From assembly GCA_945836055.1 (NCBI GenBank), contig CAMAKJ010000003.1, positions 1-34,961 of the forward strand: DNA of 34,961 bases, in the 5' to 3' direction. Below the pieces are notes generated by a model. It did no database searches. It was not told the origin of the DNA and worked only from the letters and a program-made list of their open reading frames with translations. Source of the DNA: an uncultured Clostridia bacterium (GTDB taxonomy: Bacteria > Bacillota > Clostridia > Oscillospirales > Oscillospiraceae). The translations under genes and the position numbers were made by a program. Positions 7,238 to 15,225 of the stretch are shown here, piece by piece (the stretch's first letter is position 1; each line of letters opens with the position of its first letter).

Positions 7238-8434
7238 ATGGATATTACCATTTTTCCCGGAAAACTCCACGGGGAAGTCACTGCCATTCCCTCCAAATCC
7301 CAGGCCCACCGGCTGCTGATCTGCGCTGCCTTTGCCGACGCACCCACCGACCTGATCTGCCCCGCAACCAACCGGGACATGGATGCCACTGCCGGATGCT
7401 TAAACGCTTTGGGCGCAAGCATTACCCGAACGGAGGGTGGGTATCACGTCGTTCCGGTACAGGACGTTCCCACGTCCGCCACGCTGAATTGCCATGACAG
7501 CGGCTCTACCCTCCGGTTTCTGCTTCCCGTAGCGGGAGCGTTGGGTGTGGATGCCGTCTTTCAGCTGGAGGGCAGACTGCCCAGCCGTCCCCTGTCCCCA
7601 CTGTGGGAGGAGCTGGAGCGGATGGGCTGCACCCTCACCCGCCCTGCCTCGGACACCATTCGCACCACCGGCCAGTTAAAAGCGGGGGATTACACCATTG
7701 ACGGCGGCGTTTCCAGCCAGTTCATCACAGGGCTTCTCTTTGCCGCCGCCCTGATTCCCGGGGAAAGCCGGATTCACCTCACCGGGAAGGTGGAGTCCCG
7801 TCCCTATATCGACATGACCTGCCGGGCCATGGCGCTGTTCGGACGGAATACGGAAGATTTTGTTGTAAACGGCGGAGGTCCCTTCCACTCCCCCGGCACC
7901 GTGGCCGTGGAGGGCGATTGGAGCAACGGCGCCTTTTTCCTGGCGGCGAAGGCCCTGGGAAACCACGTTTCGGTCACAAACCTCGCCCCGGATTCTCCCC
8001 AGGGCGACCGGGCGGTTTTTGACCTGCTCCCCGCTCTGGAAGAAAGCATCGTCATTTCCGCCGCCGATATTCCCGACTTGGTGCCCATTCTCGCGGTGAC
8101 AGCCGCCTGCAAGCACGGCGCGGTGTTTACGGACATCCGCCGTCTTCGCTTAAAGGAATCCGACCGGGTAGCCTCGGTCATCGCCATGCTAGAAGCTCTC
8201 GGCGGCAAAGCGGAGGCCACGGAGGATACCCTCACGGTCCGGGGCACCGGCCTTACCGGCGGCAGGGTGGATGCCGTGAACGACCACCGCATCGCCATGT
8301 CCGCCGCCATCGCGGCGACGGTTTGTCAAAAGCTGGTTACCATTCTGGGGGCACAGTGCGTGGAAAAATCCTATCCCCGATTTTGGGAAGAATACGCCCG
8401 TTTAGGAGGAAACTATGAGCAGCACCTACGGTGA
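7238..8434 (+). CDS. aroA: 5-Enolpyruvylshikimate-3-phosphate synthase
   Basis: Transfers the enolpyruvyl group of PEP to shikimate 3-phosphate. Motifs: IPSKSQAHRLLICAAF (shikimate-phosphate site), NRDMDAT, DSGSTLRFLLPVAGALG, GGVSSQFITGLLFAAAL, the catalytic-Asp region DIPDLVPILAVTAAC, RRLRLKESDRV and NDHRIAMSAAIAAT. At 398 residues it is somewhat shorter than the roughly 427 of the Escherichia coli enzyme, with no core motif missing. ATG 7238 is chosen because MDITIFPG is the normal family N-terminus and it directly follows aroB. An in-frame ATG at 7178 would lie inside aroB. The 3' end overlaps aroC by 20 bases. The PEP-site sequence was not assessed for glyphosate class. Confidence 0.95.
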   Translation: MDITIFPGKLHGEVTAIPSKSQAHRLLICAAFADAPTDLICPATNRDMDATAGCLNALGASITRTEGGYHVVPVQDVPTSATLNCHDSGSTLRFLLPVAGALGVDAVFQLEGRLPSRPLSPLWEELERMGCTLTRPASDTIRTTGQLKAGDYTIDGGVSSQFITGLLFAAALIPGESRIHLTGKVESRPYIDMTCRAMALFGRNTEDFVVNGGGPFHSPGTVAVEGDWSNGAFFLAAKALGNHVSVTNLAPDSPQGDRAVFDLLPALEESIVISAADIPDLVPILAVTAACKHGAVFTDIRRLRLKESDRVASVIAMLEALGGKAEATEDTLTVRGTGLTGGRVDAVNDHRIAMSAAIAATVCQKLVTILGAQCVEKSYPRFWEEYARLGGNYEQHLR

Positions 8435-9506
8435 TAATTTGAAATTGTCCATATTCGGCCAGTCCCACGGAGCCGGAATCGGCATGATATTGGATGGAAT
8501 CCCCGCAGGACTTCCCGTGGATCTGGATGTTCTGCAGGCCTTTCTCAACCGCCGGGCGCCGGGACAGAACGTCTGGTCAACCCCCCGGAAAGAAGAGGAC
8601 CGCCCCGAATTCCTCAGCGGCATTTTGGACGGCTTCACCTGCGGCGCGCCCATTGCGGCGGTCATCCGCAACAAAAACACCCGCTCCGGTGACTACGACA
8701 ACCTGAAGGACTGCCCCCGTCCCGGTCACGCGGACTACACCGCCCAAATCAAGTACGGCGGCTTTCAGGACGCCGCCGGAGGCGGACACTTTTCCGGGCG
8801 GCTCACCGCACCGTTGTGCATTGCAGGCGGGCTGTGCAGGCAGTGGCTGGCGGAGCGGGGCATCACCGTAGCCGCCCATATTGCCGCCATCACCGGTATC
8901 CGGGATACCCCCTTCGATCCCCTCAATCCGGAAGTCAACGCCGTCCGAAGCGAGTGGCCGGTGCTCAATGCGGAAGCCGGGGCAGAGATGCGGGCCGCCA
9001 TTGACGCGGCGCGGATGGCGGGCGACAGCGTAGGCGGCATCGTGGAATGCGCCGTCACCGGCCTGCCCGCCGGCATCGGCGAACCCATGTTCGGCGGCGT
9101 GGAAAGCCGGATTGCCCAGATTGTCTACGGCATCCCCGCCGTCAAGGGCGTGGAATTCGGCGATGGTTTCGCCGCAGCGACGCTCCGGGGAAGCGAAAAC
9201 AACGACGCTTTCACCGTCACGGAGGGCGAAATCCGCACTGTAACCAATCACAGCGGCGGGATTTTAGGCGGCATCACCAACAGCATGCCCGTTCTTTTCC
9301 GGGTGGCCGTCAAGCCCACGCCCTCGATTTCCAAGCAACAGCAGAGTGTATCCCTGAGCCGGGGAGAAATCCAGGAGCTGACCGTCAAGGGCCGCCACGA
9401 CCCCTGCATTGTGCCCCGGGCGGTGCCCGTGGCGGAAGCCGCCGCCGCCATCGCCATATTCGATCTGATTCTGGGCAGCACCCGGACGGACAGGAGGAAA
9501 CCGTAA
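8415..9506 (+). CDS. aroC: Chorismate synthase
   Basis: Eliminates phosphate from EPSP to give chorismate, needing reduced FMN. The 363-residue protein starts SSTYGDNLKLSIFGQSHG, the family's first signature. It continues with RPGHADYTAQIKYGG, AAGGGHFSGRLTAPLCIAGG, and late signatures HSGGILGGITNSMPVLFRVA, VKPTPSISKQQ and GRHDPCIVPRAVPVAEA. The start has an AGGAGG site at 8405-8410 inside aroA, so translation is probably reinitiated. Its stop TAA shares a base with the pheA ATG (TAATG). Confidence 0.97.
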   Translation: MSSTYGDNLKLSIFGQSHGAGIGMILDGIPAGLPVDLDVLQAFLNRRAPGQNVWSTPRKEEDRPEFLSGILDGFTCGAPIAAVIRNKNTRSGDYDNLKDCPRPGHADYTAQIKYGGFQDAAGGGHFSGRLTAPLCIAGGLCRQWLAERGITVAAHIAAITGIRDTPFDPLNPEVNAVRSEWPVLNAEAGAEMRAAIDAARMAGDSVGGIVECAVTGLPAGIGEPMFGGVESRIAQIVYGIPAVKGVEFGDGFAAATLRGSENNDAFTVTEGEIRTVTNHSGGILGGITNSMPVLFRVAVKPTPSISKQQQSVSLSRGEIQELTVKGRHDPCIVPRAVPVAEAAAAIAIFDLILGSTRTDRRKP

Positions 9507-10648
9507 TGGACTTGCATGAAATTCGCGGAGAAATCGACAAAATCGACGACGAGCTGGTGCACCTCTTCTGCCGGCGGATGCACGCCGCCGCCCAGGTCGC
9601 CGACTACAAAAAGGCCAACAATCTGCCCATACTCCAGCCCGCCCGGGAACGGGCAAAGCTCCAGGACGTAGCGGAGAAGGCCGGCCCGGAAATGGCCAAT
9701 TACACCCGGGTGCTGTACTCCATGCTCTTTGAGCTGAGCCGCAGCTACCAGAGCAAGCGAAACGGCGAGCTCAGCCCCCTTTACCAGAGAATCACCCAGG
9801 CCATCGAGAGTACCCCGAAGCTCTTCCCCCAGGCCCCCATGGTTGCCTGTCAGGGGGTGGAGGGCGCTTACTCCCAGATTGCCTGCGAGAAAATCTTCAA
9901 AAGTCCCATGATTCTGTATTTTAAGTCCTTTGAGGCGGTGTTCAACGCCATCGACCAGGGGCTTTGCCAGTACGGCGTCCTGCCCATCGAAAACTCCACC
10001 GCCGGTTCCGTGAAGAAGGTATACGATCTGATGATCGAGCACAATTTCTCCATCGTCCGCACTTTCCGGCTGAAAATCGACCACAATCTGCTGGTCAACC
10101 CGGGCACAAAGCTTTCCGACATCAAGGAAGTGTATTCCCACGAGCAGGCCATCGGCCAGTGCGGGAAGTACCTGCACACCCTGCCCGGGGTCAACGTGAT
10201 TCCCGTGGACAACACCGCCGTTGCCGCTCAGATGGTGGCCCAATCGGGACGGAAGGACGTGGCGGCCCTGTCCAGCCGCGCCTGCGCCGAGCTGTACGGC
10301 CTGGAATGTCTCAGATACTCCGTTCAGGACGAGGGCAACAACCGCACCCGGTTTATCTGCATCAGCCGGAATCTGGAAATCTACCCCGGCTCCGACAAAA
10401 CCAGCATCATGATGATCCTGAACCACAAGCCCGGCGCGCTGTACAAGGTGCTGGCCCGGCTCTACACCCTGGGCATCAACGTCACCAAGCTGGAATCCCG
10501 CCCCATCCCCGACCGGGAATTTGAGTTCATGTTCTATTTCGATCTGGAAACCTCCATCTACTCCGAAGAATACGTCCAGCTCATGTGCGAGCTGGACGAG
10601 CTGTGCGAGGAATTCAAGTATCTCGGCAGCTACACGGAGGTGGTCTGA
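9506..10648 (+). CDS. pheA: Bifunctional chorismate mutase / prephenate dehydratase (P-protein)
   Basis: Converts chorismate to prephenate and then to phenylpyruvate for phenylalanine. Three domains are visible in 380 residues. The first is an AroQ-type chorismate mutase (about 1-90: LHEIRGEIDKIDDELVHLFC, ADYKKANNLPI). The second is prephenate dehydratase (about 105-285: GVEGAYSQIACEKIF, GVLPIENSTAGSVKKVYDLM, NNRTRFICISR with the catalytic Thr). The third is an ACT domain (about 300-375: HKPGALYKVLARLYTLGINV, LESRPIPDREFEFMFYFDLE) with the ESRP motif used for Phe sensing. ATG 9506 has AGGAGG at 9492-9497. The frame is open further 5' inside aroC, but that extension is antisense-like noise. 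Prephenate made here also feeds TyrA, since no separate chorismate mutase is in the window. Confidence 0.96.
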   Translation: MDLHEIRGEIDKIDDELVHLFCRRMHAAAQVADYKKANNLPILQPARERAKLQDVAEKAGPEMANYTRVLYSMLFELSRSYQSKRNGELSPLYQRITQAIESTPKLFPQAPMVACQGVEGAYSQIACEKIFKSPMILYFKSFEAVFNAIDQGLCQYGVLPIENSTAGSVKKVYDLMIEHNFSIVRTFRLKIDHNLLVNPGTKLSDIKEVYSHEQAIGQCGKYLHTLPGVNVIPVDNTAVAAQMVAQSGRKDVAALSSRACAELYGLECLRYSVQDEGNNRTRFICISRNLEIYPGSDKTSIMMILNHKPGALYKVLARLYTLGINVTKLESRPIPDREFEFMFYFDLETSIYSEEYVQLMCELDELCEEFKYLGSYTEVV

Positions 10649-11874
10649 TGCGCTGCGGTCTGCTTGGTAGAACGCTGGGGCACAGCTACTCCCCTCAGAT
10701 TCATAGGCTTCTCGGGGATTACGAATATGATCTCTTTGAAAAAGAGCCGGAGGAAGTGGCCTCTTTTCTGAAAAGCGGGGACTTTACCGGTCTGAACGTG
10801 ACCATTCCCTACAAAAAAGCCGTCATTCCCTGCTTGGACGCCCTGTCCCCGGCGGCGCAGGCCCTGGGGGCGGTGAACACCATCGTCCGCAGAGCCGACG
10901 GCACGCTGTTCGGCCACAACTCGGACTATTTTGGCTTTGCCTATCTTGTCCGGCAAAGCGGTCTGGATGTGGCCGGCAAAAAAGCGCTGGTGCTGGGCAG
11001 CGGCGGCGCGTCCAACACGGTGGTCGCCGTTCTGAAAGCCCTGGGCGCGGAGCCGGTGGTGATTTCCCGCTCCGGGGAGAACAACTACGGCAATCTCAGC
11101 CGCCACGCCGATGCTTCGCTCATCGTCAACGCCACACCGGTGGGGATGTACCCGAATACCGGCGTCTCTCCCGTGGATTTGCGGCAGTTTCCCCGGTTGG
11201 AGGGGGTGCTGGACGTGGTATACAACCCCGCCCGCACCCAGCTGCTGCTGGATGCCGAAGCCCTGGGGCTGCCCTGTGCCAACGGCCTTTGGATGCTGGT
11301 TGCCCAGGCCAAGGAATCAGCAGAGTATTTTACTGGCAGACCCATTGACGACGCGGTGATTCCGTCCATCCACGACAAGCTGTCCTCCCAGATGCAGAAC
11401 ATCGTTCTCATCGGAATGCCGGGCTGCGGAAAAGGCACCGTGGGCGCTCTGGTGGCGCAAAGGCTGGGCCGCAGGCTGGTGGACGCGGATTCCGAAATCG
11501 TCCGCCTGGCGGGGAAATCCATCCCGGAGATATTTGGGCAGGACGGCGAGGCCGTGTTCCGGGACTGGGAAACGAAGGTTCTCGGGGAACTGGGCAAGCA
11601 GTCCGGTCTCGTCATCGCCACCGGCGGCGGCTGCGTCACGATGCAGCGCAACTACCCGCTTCTGCATCAAAACGGCCGTATCTTCTGGCTGAAACGGGAC
11701 ATCGGGAAGCTGCCCACGGATGGTCGGCCTTTGTCTCAAGCAAATCCTCTCACGGAGCTTTACGCCCGCCGGAAAGATTGGTACCATGCCTTCGCCGATT
11801 TCACCGTCAGCAATGACGGCACCCCGGAGGATACCGCCGCAGCCATAATTTCGCTTATGGAGGAATCAAAATGA
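10648..11874 (+). CDS. aroE/aroK: Shikimate dehydrogenase-shikimate kinase fusion
   Basis: A single 408-residue frame joins two shikimate-pathway enzymes. Residues 1-248 are AroE (NADPH-dependent reduction of 3-dehydroshikimate): GRTLGHSYSPQIH, LNVTIPYKKAV with catalytic Lys56, AVNTIV, GHNSDYFGF with Asp93, cofactor loop LGSGGASNTV, NATPVGMYP. Residues 249-408 are AroK: LIGMPGCGKGTVG, VDADSEIVRLAG, GEAVFRDWETKVL, ATGGGCVTM and GRPLS. There is no stop between the halves. The Walker A loop reads GCGKGT, with Gly263 where Ser or Thr normally follows the Lys. The start overlaps the pheA stop (TGATG) and the stop overlaps aroQ (ATGA). The AroK call is firm by motif; full kinase activity is inferred. 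Confidence 0.93.
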   Translation: MRCGLLGRTLGHSYSPQIHRLLGDYEYDLFEKEPEEVASFLKSGDFTGLNVTIPYKKAVIPCLDALSPAAQALGAVNTIVRRADGTLFGHNSDYFGFAYLVRQSGLDVAGKKALVLGSGGASNTVVAVLKALGAEPVVISRSGENNYGNLSRHADASLIVNATPVGMYPNTGVSPVDLRQFPRLEGVLDVVYNPARTQLLLDAEALGLPCANGLWMLVAQAKESAEYFTGRPIDDAVIPSIHDKLSSQMQNIVLIGMPGCGKGTVGALVAQRLGRRLVDADSEIVRLAGKSIPEIFGQDGEAVFRDWETKVLGELGKQSGLVIATGGGCVTMQRNYPLLHQNGRIFWLKRDIGKLPTDGRPLSQANPLTELYARRKDWYHAFADFTVSNDGTPEDTAAAIISLMEESK

Positions 11875-12305
11875 GAATTCTGGTCATCAACGGCCCGAAC
11901 CTGAATATGCTGGGCATCCGGGAGCCAGGGATTTACGGGAAAAACACCTTCGCCGATCTGCTGCAGCTGCTGGAAGACACCGCCAGAGCGGAGAATCTGG
12001 AAGTCGAGCAGTACCAGTCCAACCACGAGGGCGACCTGGTGGACAAAATTCAGGCGGCCTACGGCAATGTGGACGGCATCGTCATCAACCCCGCCGCCTA
12101 CACCCACACCTCTGTCGCCATTCTGGACGCCCTGAAGGCCGTGTCCATCCCGGCGGTGGAGGTGCACATCTCCGACGTGGATGCCCGAGAGCCCTTCCGC
12201 CAGATTTCCTACGCCGGCATGGCCTGCGTCAAGACCATCAAGGGCCACGGCCTGGAAGGGTACCGGGAAGCCATATTGTACCTCAAAGAACACTATGGGG
12301 CGTGA
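11871..12305 (+). CDS. aroQ: Type II 3-dehydroquinate dehydratase
   Basis: Dehydrates 3-dehydroquinate to 3-dehydroshikimate. The 144-residue length and motifs are typical of type II: NGPNLNMLGIREPGIYG with the flexible-loop residues and catalytic Tyr region, YQSNHEGDLVDKIQAA, VINPAAYTHTSVAILDAL, and VEVHISDVDAREPFRQIS with the catalytic His. It is the last gene of the operon, overlapping the fusion gene by four bases. After it comes a palindromic element and a G+C-rich hairpin; no other plus-strand gene follows until 13623. Confidence 0.96.
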   Translation: MRILVINGPNLNMLGIREPGIYGKNTFADLLQLLEDTARAENLEVEQYQSNHEGDLVDKIQAAYGNVDGIVINPAAYTHTSVAILDALKAVSIPAVEVHISDVDAREPFRQISYAGMACVKTIKGHGLEGYREAILYLKEHYGA

Positions 12306-12311
12306 AATTCC

Positions 12312-12416
12312 AAATGCTGAATGCGAAATGCAGAATTGTGGCATTTCCTCCGGAAATGATATTTCAATATGTCCGCGCAGCGGATACCTTCATTTCGCAT
12401 TTTGCATTCAGCATTT
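12312..12416. repeat. Palindromic intergenic element with internal hairpins
   Basis: Imperfect 26-base inverted arms at 12312-12337 and 12391-12416, starting AAATGCTGAATGC and ending with its complement; 22 of 26 positions pair. Inside are two further perfect hairpins: CATTTCC/GGAAATG (12342-12348 / 12352-12358) and TCCGC/GCGGA (12372-12376 / 12380-12384). It codes for nothing evident. It resembles a small non-autonomous repeat of the REP or MITE kind, but only one copy is seen here. Confidence 0.6.
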
Positions 12417-12435
12417 CCCCTCACAGCATAGAAAT

Positions 12436-12457
12436 CCCGCTGCCGGGAAGCAGCGGG
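12436..12457. terminator. Probable bidirectional terminator between aroQ and gtrA-like gene
   Basis: Perfect 8-bp stem CCCGCTGC (12436-12443) / GCAGCGGG (12450-12457) with loop CGGGAA. It lies between convergent genes. T-rich bases follow only weakly on either side (GGTTTATTT plus; ATTTCT minus), so efficiency is uncertain. Confidence 0.5.
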
Positions 12458-12464
12458 GAGGGGT

Positions 12465-12878
12465 TTATTTGCGGAACACCAGCAGCTTGCTGGCAACGTA
12501 GTTGAGAATCACCACCAGAACGCTGGTGATTATCTTCCAGATATTGCCGTTCCAGCCCAGGATGTCCACCGCCAGAAGCAGGATCAGCGTCTCCAGGACG
12601 CCGGAGGCCACGCGGCAGCCCACGAATTTGCTCAGCTCCGGCAGAACGGTTTTCGCCGACCAGTCGTGGCTTTTGAACACAAAGGGCTTGTTGGTCAGAA
12701 ATGCGAAGGCCACAGCCGCTACCCAGGCAATGGCGTTGCTCACCGCCGCCGAAGCGCCCAGCAGGTTGTAAATCGGCAGATACACCAGATAGTTGACAAC
12801 GGTGGTCAGCACGCCGAAAATCAGATAGGTCACAATGTCCCAGTACTTTTCCACCAAAGCGCGTATTTTTTGCAGCAT
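12465..12878 (-). CDS. GtrA-like four-helix membrane protein
   Basis: A 137-residue, mostly hydrophobic protein with four predicted transmembrane helices, among them YLIFGVLTTVVNYLVYLPIY and SNAIAWVAAVAFAFLTNKPF. The phrases FGVLTTVVNYLVY and NKPFVFKS are typical of the GtrA family. Known members assist polyprenyl-phosphate-linked sugar translocation or teichoic acid glycosylation. ATG 12878 is chosen for its AGGAG site; an upstream in-frame extension to 12989 would lie inside the LUD gene. It follows that gene by 20 bases and is probably cotranscribed, although no functional link between them is evident. No glycosyltransferase is adjacent, so its substrate is unknown. Confidence 0.8.
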   Translation of the reverse strand: MLQKIRALVEKYWDIVTYLIFGVLTTVVNYLVYLPIYNLLGASAAVSNAIAWVAAVAFAFLTNKPFVFKSHDWSAKTVLPELSKFVGCRVASGVLETLILLLAVDILGWNGNIWKIITSVLVVILNYVASKLLVFRK

Positions 12879-12898
12879 TACGTTTCTCCTAACTTTTT

Positions 12899-13534
12899 TC
12901 ACAGTCCCAACTCTTCTCCCACCAGGACGAACTTGATCCGCCCCGCCGGGCGGCAGTTGCGGGTAATGAGTATCTGGTTGCAGATACACGCTTCACTTTT
13001 GCAGTCGGCACAGGCGCCTGTGACTGCGCAGGGTGTCGGCGTATCGAAGCGCTGCTTGTTCATGGGGGCGGCGACGGTTCTGGCCCGGGTCAAGGCGCTT
13101 TCCAGGGTGTCCGTCACCTTGTTCATGCCGGCAATGACGATCACGGAATCCGGGCCGTAGACAATTGCCGCCACCCGGTTTCCGTTTCCGTCGATGTTCA
13201 CCATCTGCCCGTCCAGGCTGATGGCGTTGGCTCCCGTGAGAAATACATCGGCGCCCAGGCACTGCTTCATGATTTTCTCCCGCTCCGCCGGGGTCTGTCC
13301 CAAATCCCGGTCGATGGCCCGGTACTCCCCCGCCCGGACGGCGTCGATCAGGCCGATCTGCTGGGCGGACATGGCCCCGCCCCAGCCCACGCTGGCGCCC
13401 TTGGGAATCAGCTCCAGCGCCTTTTCCAGCGCCGCGGCCTTATTCGGGCAGTAGTACGCCTCAAAATGGCGGCTCCGGAGATTCTTAACCAGCACCTGAC
13501 CACGTTTTTCATAGCAGATTTGTTTCGGATCCAT
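12899..13534 (-). CDS. LUD-domain protein (LutC/YkgG-like) with C-terminal Cys cluster
   Basis: A 211-residue cytoplasmic protein. LEKALELIPKGASVGWGGAM, GADVFLTGANAISLDGQMVN, DGNGNRVAAIVYGPDSVIVI and AGMNKVTDTLESALTRARTV are characteristic of the LUD (DUF162) fold seen in lactate-utilisation proteins. The C-terminus adds Cys169, Cys175, Cys178, Cys183 and Cys185, which could bind an Fe-S cluster or zinc. No lutA or lutB partner is nearby, so a lactate role is not supported by context. ATG 13534 has GGAGGGA at 13541-13547; the frame is open upstream as far as 13777 but that part overlaps aroG antisense. It is divergent from aroG, with overlapping promoters. Confidence 0.85.
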   Translation of the reverse strand: MDPKQICYEKRGQVLVKNLRSRHFEAYYCPNKAAALEKALELIPKGASVGWGGAMSAQQIGLIDAVRAGEYRAIDRDLGQTPAEREKIMKQCLGADVFLTGANAISLDGQMVNIDGNGNRVAAIVYGPDSVIVIAGMNKVTDTLESALTRARTVAAPMNKQRFDTPTPCAVTGACADCKSEACICNQILITRNCRPAGRIKFVLVGEELGL

Positions 13535-13587
13535 TTGGCATCCCTCCGTTTTTCTTTTATCATACCGCATCGCGGCAGAAAAGTAAA
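13535..13587. promoter_or_regulatory. Overlapping divergent promoters for the LUD gene and aroG
   Basis: Minus strand: -35 TTTACT (13582-13587), 17 bases, -10 TATGAT (13559-13564). Plus strand: -35 TTGGCA (13535-13540), 17 bases, -10 TATCAT (13558-13563). The two -10 boxes occupy the same bases, so the polymerases should compete. The minus-strand pair is the better match to the other promoters here. Confidence 0.5.
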
Positions 13588-13622
13588 GCCGTGAATCATC
13601 ATGGACAGAGAGGTAATATCCC

Positions 13623-14654
13623 ATGCAGAACATGAATTTCAAGCGCAAGCTCCCCGTTCCCAAGGAAATCAAGGAGCAATACCCCCTGACAGACGCCCTG
13701 GCAAAGGTCAAGCAGGCCCGGGACGCCCAGATCGCCGACGTGTTCACCGGAAAAAGCGACAAGCTGGTGCTCATCATCGGGCCCTGCTCCGCAGACCGGG
13801 AGGACGCAGTACTTGACTACTGCGAGCGTCTGGCAAAGCTCCAGGAGGCGGTTTCCGACCGCCTGATCCTGATTCCCCGGGTCTACACCAACAAGCCCCG
13901 CACCACCGGCGACGGCTACAAGGGGCTTCTGCACCAGCCCGACCCGGAAAAGCGCCCGGACATGCTGGAGGGTGTCATCGCCATCCGCCGGCTGCACACC
14001 AAGGTGCTGGCAAATACGGGCCTTTCCACCGCCGACGAAATGCTCTACCCCGACAACTACCGCTACCTGTCAGACCTGCTGTCCTACGTGGCGGTGGGCG
14101 CCCGGAGCGTGGAGAATCAGGAGCACCGGCTGACCTCCAGCGGCATTGCCGTGCCCGTGGGCATGAAAAATCCCACCAGCGGCGACATTTCCGTCATGCT
14201 CAACTCCATTCTCGCCGCCCAGCATCCCCATACCTTCATCTACCGGGGCTGGGAGGTGGACACCACCGGCAATTCCCTGGCCCACGCCATCCTCCGGGGC
14301 TATGTGAACAAGCACGGCGAGTCCCGTCCAAACTATCACTTTGAGGAGCTGGAATACCTGTACAACGCCTACGCGGCCAAGGGACTTCAGAACATAGCGC
14401 TGATTGTGGATGCCAACCACTCCAATTCCGGAAAGAAGTACGCAGAGCAGCCCAGAATCTGCAAGGAAGTGCTCCACTCCTGCCGCCACAGCGCCGACAT
14501 TAAGGCCATGCTCAAGGGCTTCATGATTGAATCCTACTTAGAGCCCGGCTGTCAGAAGATCGGCGAGGGCGTCTACGGCAAATCCATCACCGACCCCTGC
14601 ATCGGCTGGGACGTGACGGTGCGTCTGGTTCAGGACATCGCAGAGCTGGTCTAA
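13623..14654 (+). CDS. aroG: DAHP synthase, type I-alpha (AroG/F/H class)
   Basis: A second enzyme for PEP plus erythrose 4-phosphate condensation, of a different class from the one at 4377. The 343 residues include LVLIIGPCSADREDAVLDYC, LILIPRVYTNKPRTTGDGYK, GARSVENQEHRLTSSGIAVP, VGMKNPTSGD, YRGWEVDTTGN and IVDANHSNSGKKY, all standard for the Escherichia coli type. There is no N-terminal ferredoxin-like domain; in this class effectors bind within loops of the barrel itself. Which amino acid inhibits it cannot be read with confidence. It has its own promoter rather than the aro attenuator, and is followed after 17 bases by the DUF2284 gene. ATG 13623 is used; ATG 13632 is a possible alternative start. 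Confidence 0.95.
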   Translation: MQNMNFKRKLPVPKEIKEQYPLTDALAKVKQARDAQIADVFTGKSDKLVLIIGPCSADREDAVLDYCERLAKLQEAVSDRLILIPRVYTNKPRTTGDGYKGLLHQPDPEKRPDMLEGVIAIRRLHTKVLANTGLSTADEMLYPDNYRYLSDLLSYVAVGARSVENQEHRLTSSGIAVPVGMKNPTSGDISVMLNSILAAQHPHTFIYRGWEVDTTGNSLAHAILRGYVNKHGESRPNYHFEELEYLYNAYAAKGLQNIALIVDANHSNSGKKYAEQPRICKEVLHSCRHSADIKAMLKGFMIESYLEPGCQKIGEGVYGKSITDPCIGWDVTVRLVQDIAELV

Positions 14655-14671
14655 TCCGGGAGGAATCCAAA

Positions 14672-15211
14672 ATGACAGAAGAACAGATGCTCACCCTGGC
14701 TTATGCCGAGGGCTTCGCCGCCGCAGCGGTACTCGACACGTCGGAAATCGTCTTTGACCCGGCTTTCCGCCCCTACTGCGAGGAAAACCTCTGCGGGCAG
14801 TACGGCGTGAACTACGCCTGCCCGCCGGACTGCGGCTCCCCGGAGCAGATGAAGCAGAAGGTGCTCGCCCATAAAAAGGCGCTGGTGCTGCAGACCATCT
14901 GGCAGGTCGCGGACTTTTCCGATACACCAGCCATCAAGCAGGGAAAAGCTTCCCACAACGCCGCCGCCCTTCGCCTGATGAAGTCCTTGCGGCAGCAGGG
15001 CTGCGACGGATTTCTGGTAGGCGCCAGCGGCTGCGCCCTGTGCTCTCCCTGCGCCAAGAAAAGCGGCGAATCCTGCCGCTTTCCGGAGCTGCAATACTCC
15101 TGCATGTCCGCCTACTGCGTTTTCGTCAAGAAGCTGGCGGACGCGTGCGGCATGGAATACGACTGCGGCGACGGACTGATTGCCTTTTTCGGAATGTATG
15201 TCTTTGATTGA
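14672..15211 (+). CDS. DUF2284 predicted metal-binding protein
   Basis: A 179-residue Cys-rich cytoplasmic protein. YCEENLCGQYGVNYACPPDC near residues 36-55 and GCALCSPCAKKSGESC plus PELQYSCMSAYC in the second half give about a dozen cysteines in the DUF2284 pattern, suggesting Fe-S or other metal binding. A well-placed GGGAGGA site precedes ATG 14672, 17 bases after aroG, so it is probably cotranscribed. The family's biochemical role is not established to my knowledge. The link with aromatic synthesis is position only. Confidence 0.85.
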   Translation: MTEEQMLTLAYAEGFAAAAVLDTSEIVFDPAFRPYCEENLCGQYGVNYACPPDCGSPEQMKQKVLAHKKALVLQTIWQVADFSDTPAIKQGKASHNAAALRLMKSLRQQGCDGFLVGASGCALCSPCAKKSGESCRFPELQYSCMSAYCVFVKKLADACGMEYDCGDGLIAFFGMYVFD

Positions 15212-15225
15212 TTCCTATAGCCGCT

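Noticed and set aside
13535-13622. A leader or attenuator for aroG.
   Set aside because: The leader is under 60 bases and has no hairpin with a T-run and no short biased reading frame.
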